Assembly (NCBI GenBank): GCA_938028745.1
Contig: CALIZL010000100.1
Coordinates: 1 to 52,107, forward strand
Source: an uncultured Prevotella sp.
Lineage (GTDB): Bacteria > Bacteroidota > Bacteroidia > Bacteroidales > Bacteroidaceae
Direction of reading: 5' to 3'
DNA length: 52,107 nucleotides
Shown here piece by piece: positions 1 through 8,788 of the stretch. How positions within the stretch are numbered: position 1 is the stretch's first letter; the number at the start of each line of letters is the position of its first letter. The translations under genes were made by a program, and so were the position numbers. Under the pieces are notes generated by a model. The model made no database searches. It was not told the DNA's origin and saw only the letters and a list, made by a program, of their open reading frames with translations.

Positions 1-5
1 TTATC

Positions 6-1280
6 ATGAATCTGAAAATACGCTTGTCGCTGATGAACTTCCTCGAATTTGCTGTTTGGGGAGCTTATCTCACCTCCATGGGGACTTATTTGGTAAAAAT
101 CGGAATGGCAGACCAAATTGGTTGGTTCTATGCCGTGCAGGGTATTGTTTCCATTTTCATGCCTGCCATCATGGGTATAGTGGCCGACCGCTGGGTTCCT
201 GCCCAACGATTGATGGGCTTATGCCATCTGTTGGCCGCCCTCTTCATGTTTGCCACAGCTTATTACGGCTTTGTGGCTATGGGCGAAGTGGCAGATGGTG
301 CCTCCGTTGCAGGCACTTTCGCAGGTTCGATGATATTTCCCCTTTACAGTTTAAGCGTAGCTTTCTATATGCCCACGTTGGCTTTAAGCAACTCTGTGGC
401 TTATACAGGGTTGAACCAAGCAGGAATGGACACCGTGAAAGATTTCCCGCCAATACGCGTTTTTGGCACAATCGGATTTATTTGTACCATGTGGTTTGTT
501 GATTTGATGGGGTTCCAGCCCAACCAAAACCAATTCGTGGTGTCGGGAATATTCAGCATCATCCTCTTTTTATATAGCTTTACGTTGCCCACATGTCCCA
601 CATCGAGTGGCTCCGAGCGTAAAAGCATTGCCGACCAGCTAGGGTTGCGAGCCTTCTCGCTGTTCAAACAGAAAAAGATGGCCATCTTCTTTTTCTTCTC
701 CATGCTGCTGGGCGTCAGCTTGCAAATCACCAATGGCTTTGCCAACCCCTTTATAACAAGCTTCGAAAGCATACCCGAATATGCCGACACTTTTGGTGTA
801 AATCACGCCAACATACTTATTTCGCTGTCGCAAATCAGCGAAACCTGCTGTATTTTGCTCATCCCCTTCTTCATGAAACGTTTCGGAATAAAGAACGTTA
901 TGCTCATAGCCATGTTTGCATGGGTACTCCGTTTCGGCCTGTTTGGCTTGGGTAACCCTGGCAATGGCGTATGGCTCTTCGTGCTTTCGATGATTGTTTA
1001 CGGAGTGGCATTCGACTTTTTCAATATCTCTGGCTCATTGTTCGTAGACAAATCTACTGATGTGCACATGCGTTCTAGTGCGCAAGGCCTGTTTATGTTG
1101 ATGACTAACGGCATTGGCGCAACGGTTGGCACGCTGAGCGCACAGGCCATTGTTAACCATTTTACCGCGGACGGAGTGACCGATTGGCAAACCTGCTGGT
1201 ATGTATTTGCCGCATACGCCCTCGTTGTGGGCGTGGCCTTTGCCTTGGTTTTCCGCCCTAAGGGAATAGACAAAAAATGA
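6..1280 (+). CDS. Nucleoside permease, NupG-type MFS transporter
   Basis: This 424-residue, almost entirely hydrophobic protein has the pattern of about twelve membrane helices and matches the nucleoside:H+ symporter branch of the major facilitator superfamily. The N-terminus (MNLKIRLSLMNFLEFAVWG) and the later segment GIVADRWVPAQRLMG, the usual cytoplasmic loop after helix 2, are typical of Bacteroidales NupG homologues. It would sit in the inner membrane and import nucleosides. The ATG at 6 is followed by the family's conserved start, so the gene is probably complete, although its promoter lies outside the window. It overlaps the next gene by 4 bases (ATGA), so the two are probably co-transcribed. 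Substrate preference cannot be read from the sequence. Confidence 0.88.
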   Translation: MNLKIRLSLMNFLEFAVWGAYLTSMGTYLVKIGMADQIGWFYAVQGIVSIFMPAIMGIVADRWVPAQRLMGLCHLLAALFMFATAYYGFVAMGEVADGASVAGTFAGSMIFPLYSLSVAFYMPTLALSNSVAYTGLNQAGMDTVKDFPPIRVFGTIGFICTMWFVDLMGFQPNQNQFVVSGIFSIILFLYSFTLPTCPTSSGSERKSIADQLGLRAFSLFKQKKMAIFFFFSMLLGVSLQITNGFANPFITSFESIPEYADTFGVNHANILISLSQISETCCILLIPFFMKRFGIKNVMLIAMFAWVLRFGLFGLGNPGNGVWLFVLSMIVYGVAFDFFNISGSLFVDKSTDVHMRSSAQGLFMLMTNGIGATVGTLSAQAIVNHFTADGVTDWQTCWYVFAAYALVVGVAFALVFRPKGIDKK

Positions 1281-1831
1281 AAACGAAGATAAAACTAATA
1301 TTCAACAATGTTGCCGAGATAGTGGGTAACGAGCGTCTCGGCCTACTTGCACTCACCGATGAGGCCCAAACGATGGAGTTGCTCATCCCTTGCGACAGGG
1401 AAATGAAAGAACAACTGGGTCTGCGGCTTAACCATTTGCCCATCACCAAGATGCTGTTGCCCGAAGTTTTGTGGCAATTGGTGCGCTCGCACACCGATGT
1501 AGACTTCGAAATAATCATCGACGACATCATTGACGGCCAATATCGGGTGTTGCTTTACAACACCTTAACCCTCGAACCCATAAAGCTTAGGGCCAGCGAT
1601 GCCGTGTTGCTTTCTCTCATTGGCAACATACCTATATATATAGAGACCTCTCTGATGGCGCGCCAAGGTGCGGCTTTCAACAAGAACGCTACGGGTGCGT
1701 CGCTCCCGATAAACATACTAGACAACAAAATGATAGAAGATGCCCTTGCCAAAGCCATTAAAGACGAGAACTACGAGCTGGCATCGCGCATCAGCGAAGA
1801 AATAAAACGAAGGAAAGACAAGCAAAAATGA
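1277..1831 (+). CDS. Bifunctional nuclease family (DUF151) protein with C-terminal UVR motif
   Basis: The 184-residue protein has an N-terminal bifunctional-nuclease (DUF151/BFN) domain over about residues 1-130, then a short linker, then a helical UVR motif (ALAKAIKDENYELASRISEE, about 155-175) like the UvrB-UvrC interaction helix. BFN proteins have been described as DNase/RNase enzymes, and the combination with a UVR helix is common in Bacteroidetes. The substrate is unknown, and a DNA-repair link is inferred only from the UVR motif. The gene overlaps both neighbours by 4 bases (ATGA junctions with the transporter and rsmE), so it is translated as part of this operon. Confidence 0.85.
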   Translation: MKTKIKLIFNNVAEIVGNERLGLLALTDEAQTMELLIPCDREMKEQLGLRLNHLPITKMLLPEVLWQLVRSHTDVDFEIIIDDIIDGQYRVLLYNTLTLEPIKLRASDAVLLSLIGNIPIYIETSLMARQGAAFNKNATGASLPINILDNKMIEDALAKAIKDENYELASRISEEIKRRKDKQK

Positions 1832-2550
1832 AGGAAACGCGCTATTTCTATGTTCCCGATGCAGCAAGCACCAACGAGTTACCTGCCGAAGAGGCGGCGC
1901 ACGCTTCAAGGGTGTTGCGCTTGGAAAGTGGCGACGAGGTGTTTCTGATAGACGGCACTGGCTGTTTCTTCAAGGCGCAACTCACCCTCGTAACAAAGGG
2001 CAGATGTCTTTACGACATTGTGGAACGGCTGCCGCAAGAAAAGACATGGAACGGCCGAATAGCCGTGGCAATGGCTCCAACAAAGGTTATAGACAGGGTG
2101 GAATGGACCTTGGAAAAGGCCACGGAGATAGGTATTGACGAGTTTTCGTTGCTTAATTGTGCCTTCTCCGAACGTAGAAACGTTAAGTTAGAAAGGCTGG
2201 ATAAGATTGTCGTTGCAGCCGTTAAGCAAAGCAGAAAGGCTTGGAAACCGCTGTTAAACGACCTCCAACCCTTTGAAAGCTTTGTAAATCGGCCACGAAA
2301 GGGAGCCAAGTACATCGCCCATTGCTATGCCGAGATTGATAAAAAAGACTTGTATGGCGAGTTGTTGCAGCTAAACGGCGATGAGGAAGTAACCATACTC
2401 ATCGGGCCAGAGGGCGACTTTTCCATCGACGAGGTGCGTTTGGCGATGAGTAAAGGTTACGTTCCCGTTTCGCTTGGCCAAAGCCGACTGCGGACAGAGA
2501 CTGCTGCCCTGGCCGCAACAATGATTGCTCAACTTGCATTTAGGAAATAA
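1828..2550 (+). CDS. rsmE: 16S rRNA (uracil(1498)-N(3))-methyltransferase RsmE
   Basis: RsmE methylates N3 of U1498 in helix 44 of 16S rRNA using S-adenosylmethionine. The 240-residue length is normal. The N-terminal PUA-like part (about 1-70, including HASRVLRLESGDEVFLIDG) leads into a SPOUT domain whose knot motifs are visible: ILIGPEGDFSIDEV near 190 and LGQSRLRTETAALAA near 215, which form the cofactor site. It starts inside the stop of the nuclease gene (ATGA overlap) and is followed 8 bases later by the DUF4836 gene. Confidence 0.95.
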   Translation: MKETRYFYVPDAASTNELPAEEAAHASRVLRLESGDEVFLIDGTGCFFKAQLTLVTKGRCLYDIVERLPQEKTWNGRIAVAMAPTKVIDRVEWTLEKATEIGIDEFSLLNCAFSERRNVKLERLDKIVVAAVKQSRKAWKPLLNDLQPFESFVNRPRKGAKYIAHCYAEIDKKDLYGELLQLNGDEEVTILIGPEGDFSIDEVRLAMSKGYVPVSLGQSRLRTETAALAATMIAQLAFRK

Positions 2551-2558
2551 ACGATAAG

Positions 2559-3911
2559 ATGAAAGATATTATAGGAGTGTTGTTCTCGCTGGTTGTGCTG
2601 TTGGTTTCGTGCTCGAAAGCCAATTATGTACAGTCTATACCCAAAAGCAGCATGGCTGTTATGGCGATAGATGCGCCCAAGTTGGGTAAGGACTTGAAGG
2701 CAGAAAACATCCTGAAAACATTTATTGGGGTAGACAACAACGTGGCCGATTGCGGAATAGACCTATCTTCTAAGCTTTATCTTTTTGAGGCAGCTGACAT
2801 GAATTTCGGGCTTTGCGCAAGAGTAGACGATGCTTCTAAACTTGCTGCCACCTTTGATGCGCTTGTGCAAAAGGGACAGGCTGTGGCAGGAAAAGAACGC
2901 AAGGGATGCCAATTCTACACCGTTAACAACGTTTGGGCTGTGGGTTTTAACGACGATGCCCTGCTGGTGATGGGGCCGCAACCGCTTGCCGTGCAGCCCG
3001 ACTTGCAGTTGCGCATGGCTAAGTCGCTCAACATCGACCCCAAAAAAGAAGACCGCCAATCGCCTTTGTTGGCCTCGGTAGACGCCATTGATGCGCCAAT
3101 GGCTCTTGTTGCGCGACTTGATGCACTGCCCGAAAACGTTGCGCTGCCCTTTACTTTGGGTTTGCCAAAGCGCGTAAACCTATCGCAAGTGGTGTTGAAG
3201 GCTGGTTTGCATTTCTCGGGAAACGCTCTTTTGATGAAAGGCGAAACCTTTTCGTACAACCAAACGATTGACGAGTCCTTGAAACGAGTGGCTAATGCCT
3301 ACCGTCCCATTGGCGAAACCTTCTTGAAAGACGCAACTTCGCCAGCCGCACTCACCCTTTTTGCCAACATGGAAGGCGACAAATTGTTGGGCATTGTGCG
3401 AGATAACGTTGTGTTGTCTGTCATGCTTACTGGACTAAACACGGCCATCGACATGGACAACATCATCCGAAGTATCGACGGAAACATCATCATTTCTACC
3501 TCCACTTATGCCAGCGGACAAGCCTATCTCTCGATGAAAGCTCAGATAAAGGCCACCAATTGGCTGATGGATGTAGGTTATTGGAAACGTTCTTGTCCGC
3601 CGGGTTCCACCATTTACGATGCTGGCCCTCGCGCTTACGTCTTCGACAACGGCAGTTATAAGTACTATTTCGGGTTAAAACCCGACAGCAGTTTCTATTG
3701 TTTGCCTCATCCGCCTTTTCAACAACCCGTTTCGGCTACGGTCAACGGCCAAGTATCGCCAAGCGTGGCTAACGAAATACGCGGAAAACGGCTTGCCCTA
3801 GTCTTCAACTTAGATGCTTTGGTCGGTACGAGGGGCATCAAAACCAATAGCTTGGCCACAGTGAAGAGTTATTTGGGAGGGGTAAACACAATTGTTTATA
3901 TATTAGAATGA
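2559..3911 (+). CDS. DUF4836 family lipoprotein
   Basis: The 450-residue protein starts with a lipoprotein signal peptide (hydrophobic stretch to about residue 17, lipobox LLVSC, lipidated Cys 19) and continues with the motif IPKSSMAVMAIDAPKL typical of DUF4836. These are exported lipoproteins known mainly from Bacteroidetes, with no established biochemical function. The body is rich in repeated beta-strand-like segments. It lies directly upstream of, and overlaps (ATGATGA), an ABC ATPase gene, and the permease follows. This suggests an envelope role connected with that transporter, but that is inference from position only. Confidence 0.85.
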   Translation: MKDIIGVLFSLVVLLVSCSKANYVQSIPKSSMAVMAIDAPKLGKDLKAENILKTFIGVDNNVADCGIDLSSKLYLFEAADMNFGLCARVDDASKLAATFDALVQKGQAVAGKERKGCQFYTVNNVWAVGFNDDALLVMGPQPLAVQPDLQLRMAKSLNIDPKKEDRQSPLLASVDAIDAPMALVARLDALPENVALPFTLGLPKRVNLSQVVLKAGLHFSGNALLMKGETFSYNQTIDESLKRVANAYRPIGETFLKDATSPAALTLFANMEGDKLLGIVRDNVVLSVMLTGLNTAIDMDNIIRSIDGNIIISTSTYASGQAYLSMKAQIKATNWLMDVGYWKRSCPPGSTIYDAGPRAYVFDNGSYKYYFGLKPDSSFYCLPHPPFQQPVSATVNGQVSPSVANEIRGKRLALVFNLDALVGTRGIKTNSLATVKSYLGGVNTIVYILE

Positions 3912-4558
3912 TGAACAGTATTAGCTTTGAACAAGTTACGCCGCACGTGTTCTTGCAACGCGAAGACCTGCAATCGGATGTGTGGCAACAGCCCAATCTT
4001 AGGTTCGAAAAAGGCAAGTTCTACCTTGTTGAGGCTCAAAGCGGCCTCGGAAAAAGCACCTTTTGCAGTTACATCTTGGGCTATCGGCAAGATTATGAAG
4101 GTGTGGTGAAGTTCGACGAAACGGACATTAGCCTGCTCTCCACTGCCGACTGGGTGAACATTCGTCAACGAAACGCAAGCCAGTTGTTCCAAGAATTGCG
4201 GCTGTTTCCCGAACTAACGGCCTTGGAGAACGTGATGCTGAAGAACCAACTTACCCACTTTAAGACCGAAAACGAGATACGTGCGTGGTTCGAGCAGCTA
4301 GGAATTGCCGACAAGATAAACACGAGGGTGGGGAAGATGTCTTTCGGACAGCAACAGCGCGTGGCTACATTGCGTGCCCTTGTGCAGCCTTTCGACTTTC
4401 TTTTAGCCGACGAACCCATTAGTCATCTCGACGATTTTAATGCCGATACCCTTGGCGAACTGATGGCCAAAGAGGTAAAGGCACAAGGCGCAGCACTGAT
4501 AGTAACAAGCATTGGCAAGCATCCAGGCTTGCAATACGATAAAATTCTGAAACTATGA
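3908..4558 (+). CDS. ABC transporter ATP-binding protein, atypical motifs
   Basis: The 216-residue single-domain ATPase has Walker A as AQSGLGKST (usual first Gly replaced by Ala), a signature MSFGQQQRV in place of LSGGQ, and Walker B FLLADEP followed by a D-loop HLD. The switch-histidine region reads VTSIGKHP rather than VTHD. With the following FtsX-like permease it should form an inner-membrane ABC complex of the MacB/LolCDE/FtsEX type, which usually does mechanical or lipoprotein-related work rather than solute import. It overlaps both neighbours by 4 bases. The deviations are mild and the catalytic Lys and Glu are kept, so it may still be active. Confidence 0.85.
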   Translation: MMNSISFEQVTPHVFLQREDLQSDVWQQPNLRFEKGKFYLVEAQSGLGKSTFCSYILGYRQDYEGVVKFDETDISLLSTADWVNIRQRNASQLFQELRLFPELTALENVMLKNQLTHFKTENEIRAWFEQLGIADKINTRVGKMSFGQQQRVATLRALVQPFDFLLADEPISHLDDFNADTLGELMAKEVKAQGAALIVTSIGKHPGLQYDKILKL

Positions 4559-5757
4559 AACTGGTATGGAAATTACTTCGCCAACATATCAGTTGGCCAC
4601 AGTTCGTTGGTTTCTTCTTCGCCAACCTCTTCGGCATGACCATTGTGCTGCTTGGCTACCAGCTATACTGTGACATCTTGCCCATATTTACGGCAAATGA
4701 CAGCTTTTTAAAGGCCGATTACCTTGTGGTTAGCAAGAAAATAGGCATGGCTAACGCCTTGGGGCAGCAACATTCGGGCTTTTCAAAAGACGAGATAGCC
4801 GACCTACAAGCCCAACCTTTCGTTAAAGGCGTGGGCCAGTTCACCTCTACGGCTTACAAGGCAGAGGCGACGATGGGCGTTAGCGGCATGAAAATACTTA
4901 ACTCTGAATTGTTTTTCGAAAGCGTTCCCGACCCTTTCGTTGATGTTTCGCTTGATAATTGGCACTATACGCCAGGTGATAGCTTGGTGCCGGTTATCCT
5001 CCCGCGGAGTTATATCGCCATGTACAACTTCGGTTTCGCCCAAAACCATTCGTTGCCTAAAATAAACGAAGGGCTTGTAGGCATGATAGACCTGCACATA
5101 CAGGTGCAAGGCAAGGGCGGACAAGGCTATTTTAAGGGAAAAGTCATCGGCTTTTCGTCCAAGCTTAACACCATCCTTGTTCCCCAATCGTTCATGGCGT
5201 GGAGCAACAACCACTTCTCGCCCGACAGTGAGTTGCCTCCATCGCGACTGATATTAGATGTAACCAACCCTGCCGACCAGCGTATCGGGGCATATCTCGA
5301 AGAACATAACTACGAGTTGGAAGACAACAATCTCGATGCCGAGAAAACCACTTACTTCCTCAAACTCATGGTTACGTTGGTTATGGGTGTGGGTGTCGTT
5401 ATATCGGCACTAAGCTTTTATGTGCTGTTGCTGAGCATCTATCTGCTTGTGCAGAAAAACACCACCAAGCTGCAAAACCTCTTGCTCATAGGTTATAGTC
5501 CTTCGCGCGTGGCGTTGCCTTACCAGATGCTCACCCTCGCACTTAACTTTGCAGTGCTGGTTGCAAGTTTCTCGCTCCTGCTAATGATACGGAGTTACTA
5601 TATAGACATTGTGGAAACACTTTTCCCCGACCTCCCTTCTACGGGAGTGGCAGCCACTTTGGGTATTGGCTTGGCACTGTTTCTATTTGTTACGGGTATC
5701 AATTTCGCCATCTTATGGCGCAAGATAATCAGCATTTGGCGACATGGCAAAAACTAA
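4555..5757 (+). CDS. ABC transporter permease, FtsX/MacB-like
   Basis: The 400-residue protein has one N-terminal membrane helix (about residues 15-37), a large extracytoplasmic domain (about 40-270), and three C-terminal membrane helices (about 275-305, 325-350, 365-390). This is the layout of FtsX-domain permeases. Its partner is the overlapping upstream ATPase. The family includes lipoprotein-releasing and mechanotransmission ABC systems, and the upstream DUF4836 lipoprotein makes a lipoprotein- or envelope-related role plausible but unproven. It is the last gene of the run; the proS promoter begins about 60 bases downstream. Confidence 0.85.
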   Translation: MKLVWKLLRQHISWPQFVGFFFANLFGMTIVLLGYQLYCDILPIFTANDSFLKADYLVVSKKIGMANALGQQHSGFSKDEIADLQAQPFVKGVGQFTSTAYKAEATMGVSGMKILNSELFFESVPDPFVDVSLDNWHYTPGDSLVPVILPRSYIAMYNFGFAQNHSLPKINEGLVGMIDLHIQVQGKGGQGYFKGKVIGFSSKLNTILVPQSFMAWSNNHFSPDSELPPSRLILDVTNPADQRIGAYLEEHNYELEDNNLDAEKTTYFLKLMVTLVMGVGVVISALSFYVLLLSIYLLVQKNTTKLQNLLLIGYSPSRVALPYQMLTLALNFAVLVASFSLLLMIRSYYIDIVETLFPDLPSTGVAATLGIGLALFLFVTGINFAILWRKIISIWRHGKN

Positions 5758-5816
5758 TGGGCGGCAAATGGCGTTGCACTTGTTTCGTTCTGCCCACCTA
5801 AACTTTGCCCATACAT

Positions 5817-5847
5817 TTTGCGCTTTAAGCATTTTAGCGTAACTTTG
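5817..5847 (+). promoter_or_regulatory. Bacteroidetes-type promoter of proS
   Basis: The -33 box TTTG (5817-5820), a 19-base spacer and the -7 box TAACTTTG (5840-5847) match the Bacteroidetes primary sigma-factor consensus exactly. The predicted transcription start is near 5852, giving a leader of about 25 bases to the proS ATG at 5878. Confidence 0.8.
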
Positions 5848-5877
5848 TAGGCTGAAAAGAAATAACACGAAAGATAA

Positions 5878-7359
5878 ATGGCAATAGAACTAAAAGATTT
5901 AACCAAGCGTGCCGACAATTATAGTCAGTGGTTTAACGACTTGGTTGTGAAAGCCGACTTGGCGGAACAGTCCGCCGTGAGAGGATGTATGGTTATCAAA
6001 CCCTATGGTTATGCCATCTGGGAGAAGATGCAACAACAGCTTGACCGTATGTTTAAGGAGACGGGAGCACAAAACGCCTACTTCCCACTCTTGATTCCAA
6101 AGTCGTTCTTCTCGCGTGAGGCCGAACACGTAAAGGGATTCGCCAAAGAGTGCGCTGTGGTAACGCACTACCGCCTACGTGCATCCGAGGATGGGAACAG
6201 CGTTGAAGTTGACCCCTCGGCCAAGCTCGATGAAGAACTTATCATACGCCCCACATCCGAAACCATCATTTGGAATACGTATAAAAACTGGATACACTCT
6301 TGGCGCGATCTGCCCCTAATGTGCAACCAATGGTGCAACGTTATGCGTTGGGAGATGCGCACACGTCCCTTCCTTCGTACTTCCGAGTTCCTTTGGCAAG
6401 AAGGACACACGGCGCATGCAACGCGTGAGGAGGCCGAAGAGGAAGCAAAGAAAATGCTAGACGTGTATGCCAAGTTTGCACAAGATTGGATGGCCGTGCC
6501 TGTTGTGTGTGGCGTAAAGAGCGAGACTGAACGTTTTGCCGGTGCATTAGACACCTACACCATCGAGGCCATGATGCAAGACGGAAAGGCCTTGCAAAGC
6601 GGAACGAGCCATTTCCTTGGCCAGAACTTTGCCAAATCGTTCGACGTTACTTTCCTCAACAAGGAAAACAAACCCGAATATGTATGGGCTACGAGCTGGG
6701 GAGTTAGCACCAGGCTTATTGGTGCATTGATAATGACCCACTCGGACGACAATGGTTTGGTTCTTCCTCCAAAACTTGCGCCCATACAAGTGGTTGTTAT
6801 TCCCATTGGTAAGGCCGGCGAACAGATGCAAGCCATTGCCGATAAGCTGCAACCTGTTATCGAGCAGTTGCGCAAAGCTGGCGTGACGGTGAAGTACGAC
6901 GACTCGGATAACAAGCGTCCGGGCTTTAAATATGCCGACTATGAGTTGAAGGGCATCCCCGTTCGCATCGTTATGGGCGGCCGCGACCTAGAAAACAATA
7001 CGGTGGAAATTATGCGTCGCGACACCTTAGAGAAAGAAACTATCGGTTTCGAAGGTTTGGCCGAACATATTGTTTCGGTGCTCGACGACATGCAGGCCAA
7101 TATCTTTAAGAAGGCATTAGACTATCGTAACGCGCATATTTACGAATGCAACGACTACGAAGAGTTTAAGGAGCGTATTAAAGATGGCGGTTTCTTCCTC
7201 TGTCATTGGGATGGAACGGAAGAGACGGAGGCACGCATTAAGGAAGATACGCAGGCAACTATCAGGTGTGTTCCCTTTGAATTTGAGCAGACTGAGGGCG
7301 TAGACATGGTGAGCGGTAAGCCTGCTAAGCACCGTGTTATCATTGCACGCAGCTATTAA
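5878..7359 (+). CDS. proS: Proline--tRNA ligase, short archaeal/eukaryotic type
   Basis: ProS charges tRNA-Pro with proline. At 493 residues it is the short class without the INS editing domain found in E. coli ProS. The class II motifs are visible: the conserved PTSETIIW segment, motif 2 as RWEMRTRPFLRTSEFLWQ with the following EGHTAH, and a class-typical C-terminal extension ending in Tyr. It is transcribed on its own from the consensus promoter just upstream and ends before a strong terminator at 7442-7475. Lack of cis-editing means mis-charged tRNAs must be cleared by a separate protein, if at all. Confidence 0.97.
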   Translation: MAIELKDLTKRADNYSQWFNDLVVKADLAEQSAVRGCMVIKPYGYAIWEKMQQQLDRMFKETGAQNAYFPLLIPKSFFSREAEHVKGFAKECAVVTHYRLRASEDGNSVEVDPSAKLDEELIIRPTSETIIWNTYKNWIHSWRDLPLMCNQWCNVMRWEMRTRPFLRTSEFLWQEGHTAHATREEAEEEAKKMLDVYAKFAQDWMAVPVVCGVKSETERFAGALDTYTIEAMMQDGKALQSGTSHFLGQNFAKSFDVTFLNKENKPEYVWATSWGVSTRLIGALIMTHSDDNGLVLPPKLAPIQVVVIPIGKAGEQMQAIADKLQPVIEQLRKAGVTVKYDDSDNKRPGFKYADYELKGIPVRIVMGGRDLENNTVEIMRRDTLEKETIGFEGLAEHIVSVLDDMQANIFKKALDYRNAHIYECNDYEEFKERIKDGGFFLCHWDGTEETEARIKEDTQATIRCVPFEFEQTEGVDMVSGKPAKHRVIIARSY

Positions 7360-7441
7360 ATCTGCATATTGGGGGGCTAAGTTGGCCACCCAAATCGTGC
7401 AAACGCCATATTCATGTACGCAATATTGTGTATGATATAGG

Positions 7442-7475
7442 GGTGTTAGGCTAGTTTCTAGCCTAACACCTTTTT
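7442..7475 (+). terminator. Intrinsic terminator of proS
   Basis: A 13-bp perfect stem (7442-7454 with 7458-7470, arm GGTGTTAGGCTAG) and a 3-base loop are followed by five T. It lies 83 bases after the proS stop. Confidence 0.9.
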
Positions 7476-7489
7476 GTATGTAACGTCTG

Positions 7490-7693
7490 TTGGCTGTTTA
7501 TCCCAAATCGGTTGTTAGAAAAATCTGCTTTCATTTTGCCAAAGGAAATACTGAGCACGCGCAAATAGTTAACTCGCTGGTCGTACTTCAAATGTCAGAT
7601 GAAGACTTCCCTAATACTTTGCTTTTGAAAATTCGTAATGGCCGAATTTCGGTTTATTGTGTTAGTCTTTCTAAGACAATGAGGCCGTCTTGA
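7490..7693 (+). pseudogene. Possible remnant of a small PIN-like (DUF5615-type) gene
   Basis: An open frame of 67 codons contains SDEDFPNTLLLKI, which faintly resembles the conserved acidic and hydrophobic core of DUF5615 PIN-like toxins. There is no recognisable N-terminus, and stops follow in the region that should continue the fold. The DNA from about 7680 onward can be matched by eye to the far end of repeat copy C (rev-comp of about 39900-39960), so this strip belongs to the repeat's flank. This is a weak call and may be chance. Confidence 0.2.
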
Positions 7694-8296
7694 CTTTTAA
7701 TATTTTATAAATTGAGCGGAGTTTATTGTCTTTGTGATGCCAACACAAGATAAACACCCCTCTCATATACGAGGTGCAGGACAAATCAACGTACAGGTTT
7801 GTCAACTTGCGAAAACCCAATAACTCACGAGAACCCAACAACTCCCGAATACATCATCGCATCAACTTACAAACTTACCACCCCATCAATTTACAAACTC
7901 AAAAGCTCCTCAACTTACAAACTCAAAAACTTATCAACTCACATCCCCACCAACGCATCAATTCAAAAACTTAAATTGTTGCTTTTTATTTTACAATACC
8001 GCTCTAATTTTCACTCCGTTCTAGCGAAAATATAGGCCATAAAGTAGGTAAATAACTACTATTTCTAGATATTCACGCCCTTTTATTTGTCTGCTTTTAA
8101 GAACAGAACCTGCATTTTGCACCATTTAGCCTTTCTAGTTTGGTTGCCTGCCCATATTTTTTTACTCCCACTTACACCCTTTTTACCCCTAAAATTCCAC
8201 TTTTTAGCGGCTATTCTGACCTTTTCAGCCATGTGTTTCATGGTTCTAAAAGGTTTTGTCTATACAATTGCGGTGTATTTTTATGCTTTTTGTCTT

Positions 8297-8436
8297 GCAT
8301 TTAGCAGCATTTTGCACTGCGTTTAGCACCATTCTACCTTGCGTTTAGCACCAAAATGCACTGCATTTAGCACCAAAACGCACTGTGTTTAGCGGCATAT
8401 TGCACCGCGTTTTGCACCAAAACGCACTTCATTTTG
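8297..8436 (+). repeat. 22-bp tandem array in copy A
   Basis: About six units with a 22-base period, consensus GCRTTTAGCACCAAAAYGCACT. Neighbouring units put AAAACGCA and TGCGTTTT or similar back to back, so the array is rich in imperfect palindromes. There are no unique spacers, so it is not a CRISPR array. Confidence 0.85.
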
Positions 8437-8653
8437 CTATAAATCACCCAAAAACGGGTGTTAGTGGCGGTCAGTTTAAATAAAAATTCATTTTGCCGCA
8501 TGCACATGCTAACCTCTTTTTGCACCAAAACAAACCTCCGCGAGAATCGATTTTTTGCGGCAAGGTGAGCGATTGGTGGACGGAAAGGGTACTCATAATG
8601 TTAAATTTCTTACTAAAAACTAGACAAAATCTAGTTGTGCCGGATGCACATGC

Positions 8654-8788
8654 GTGGGCAATGGCACCGAAAACTCGTACGCTTACGACCACCAACGCGA
8701 GCGTTTGCAGGGCATGCTGCTCACGGTCAACGGAGACTGCATTATGGAAACGCAGAAGACATCTTGGTTTTTGGAGATGAGGGAATAA
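8654..8788 (+). pseudogene. Rhs/YD-repeat gene remnant
   Basis: The frame starting at 8654 reads VGNGTENSYAYDHQRERLQG followed by MLLTVNGDCIME, the spacing and residues of an Rhs repeat (NGT..xYxYDxxRxRLQ...LTxNG). A +/-1 frame change after that gives a further NAEDILVFG stretch, like the next half-repeat. There is no start codon or upstream gene: only about 45 codons survive, joined to the end of repeat copy A and followed by the tRNA terminator. A matching remnant sits at the same end of copy C. Confidence 0.45.

Noticed and set aside
7774..7974. Open frame of 66 codons (KLINSQTH-like low-complexity peptide)
   Set aside because: It is a translation of the AACTCACAAACTC repeat tract; similar frames appear wherever the tract occurs, on either strand, with no start context or conservation.
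8087..8326. 79-codon hydrophobic frame inside repeat copy A
   Set aside because: The other copies of the same DNA do not keep this frame, so it is not a conserved protein.
8297..8436. Possible CRISPR array
   Set aside because: The 22-bp units are contiguous without unique spacers, and no cas gene is present.
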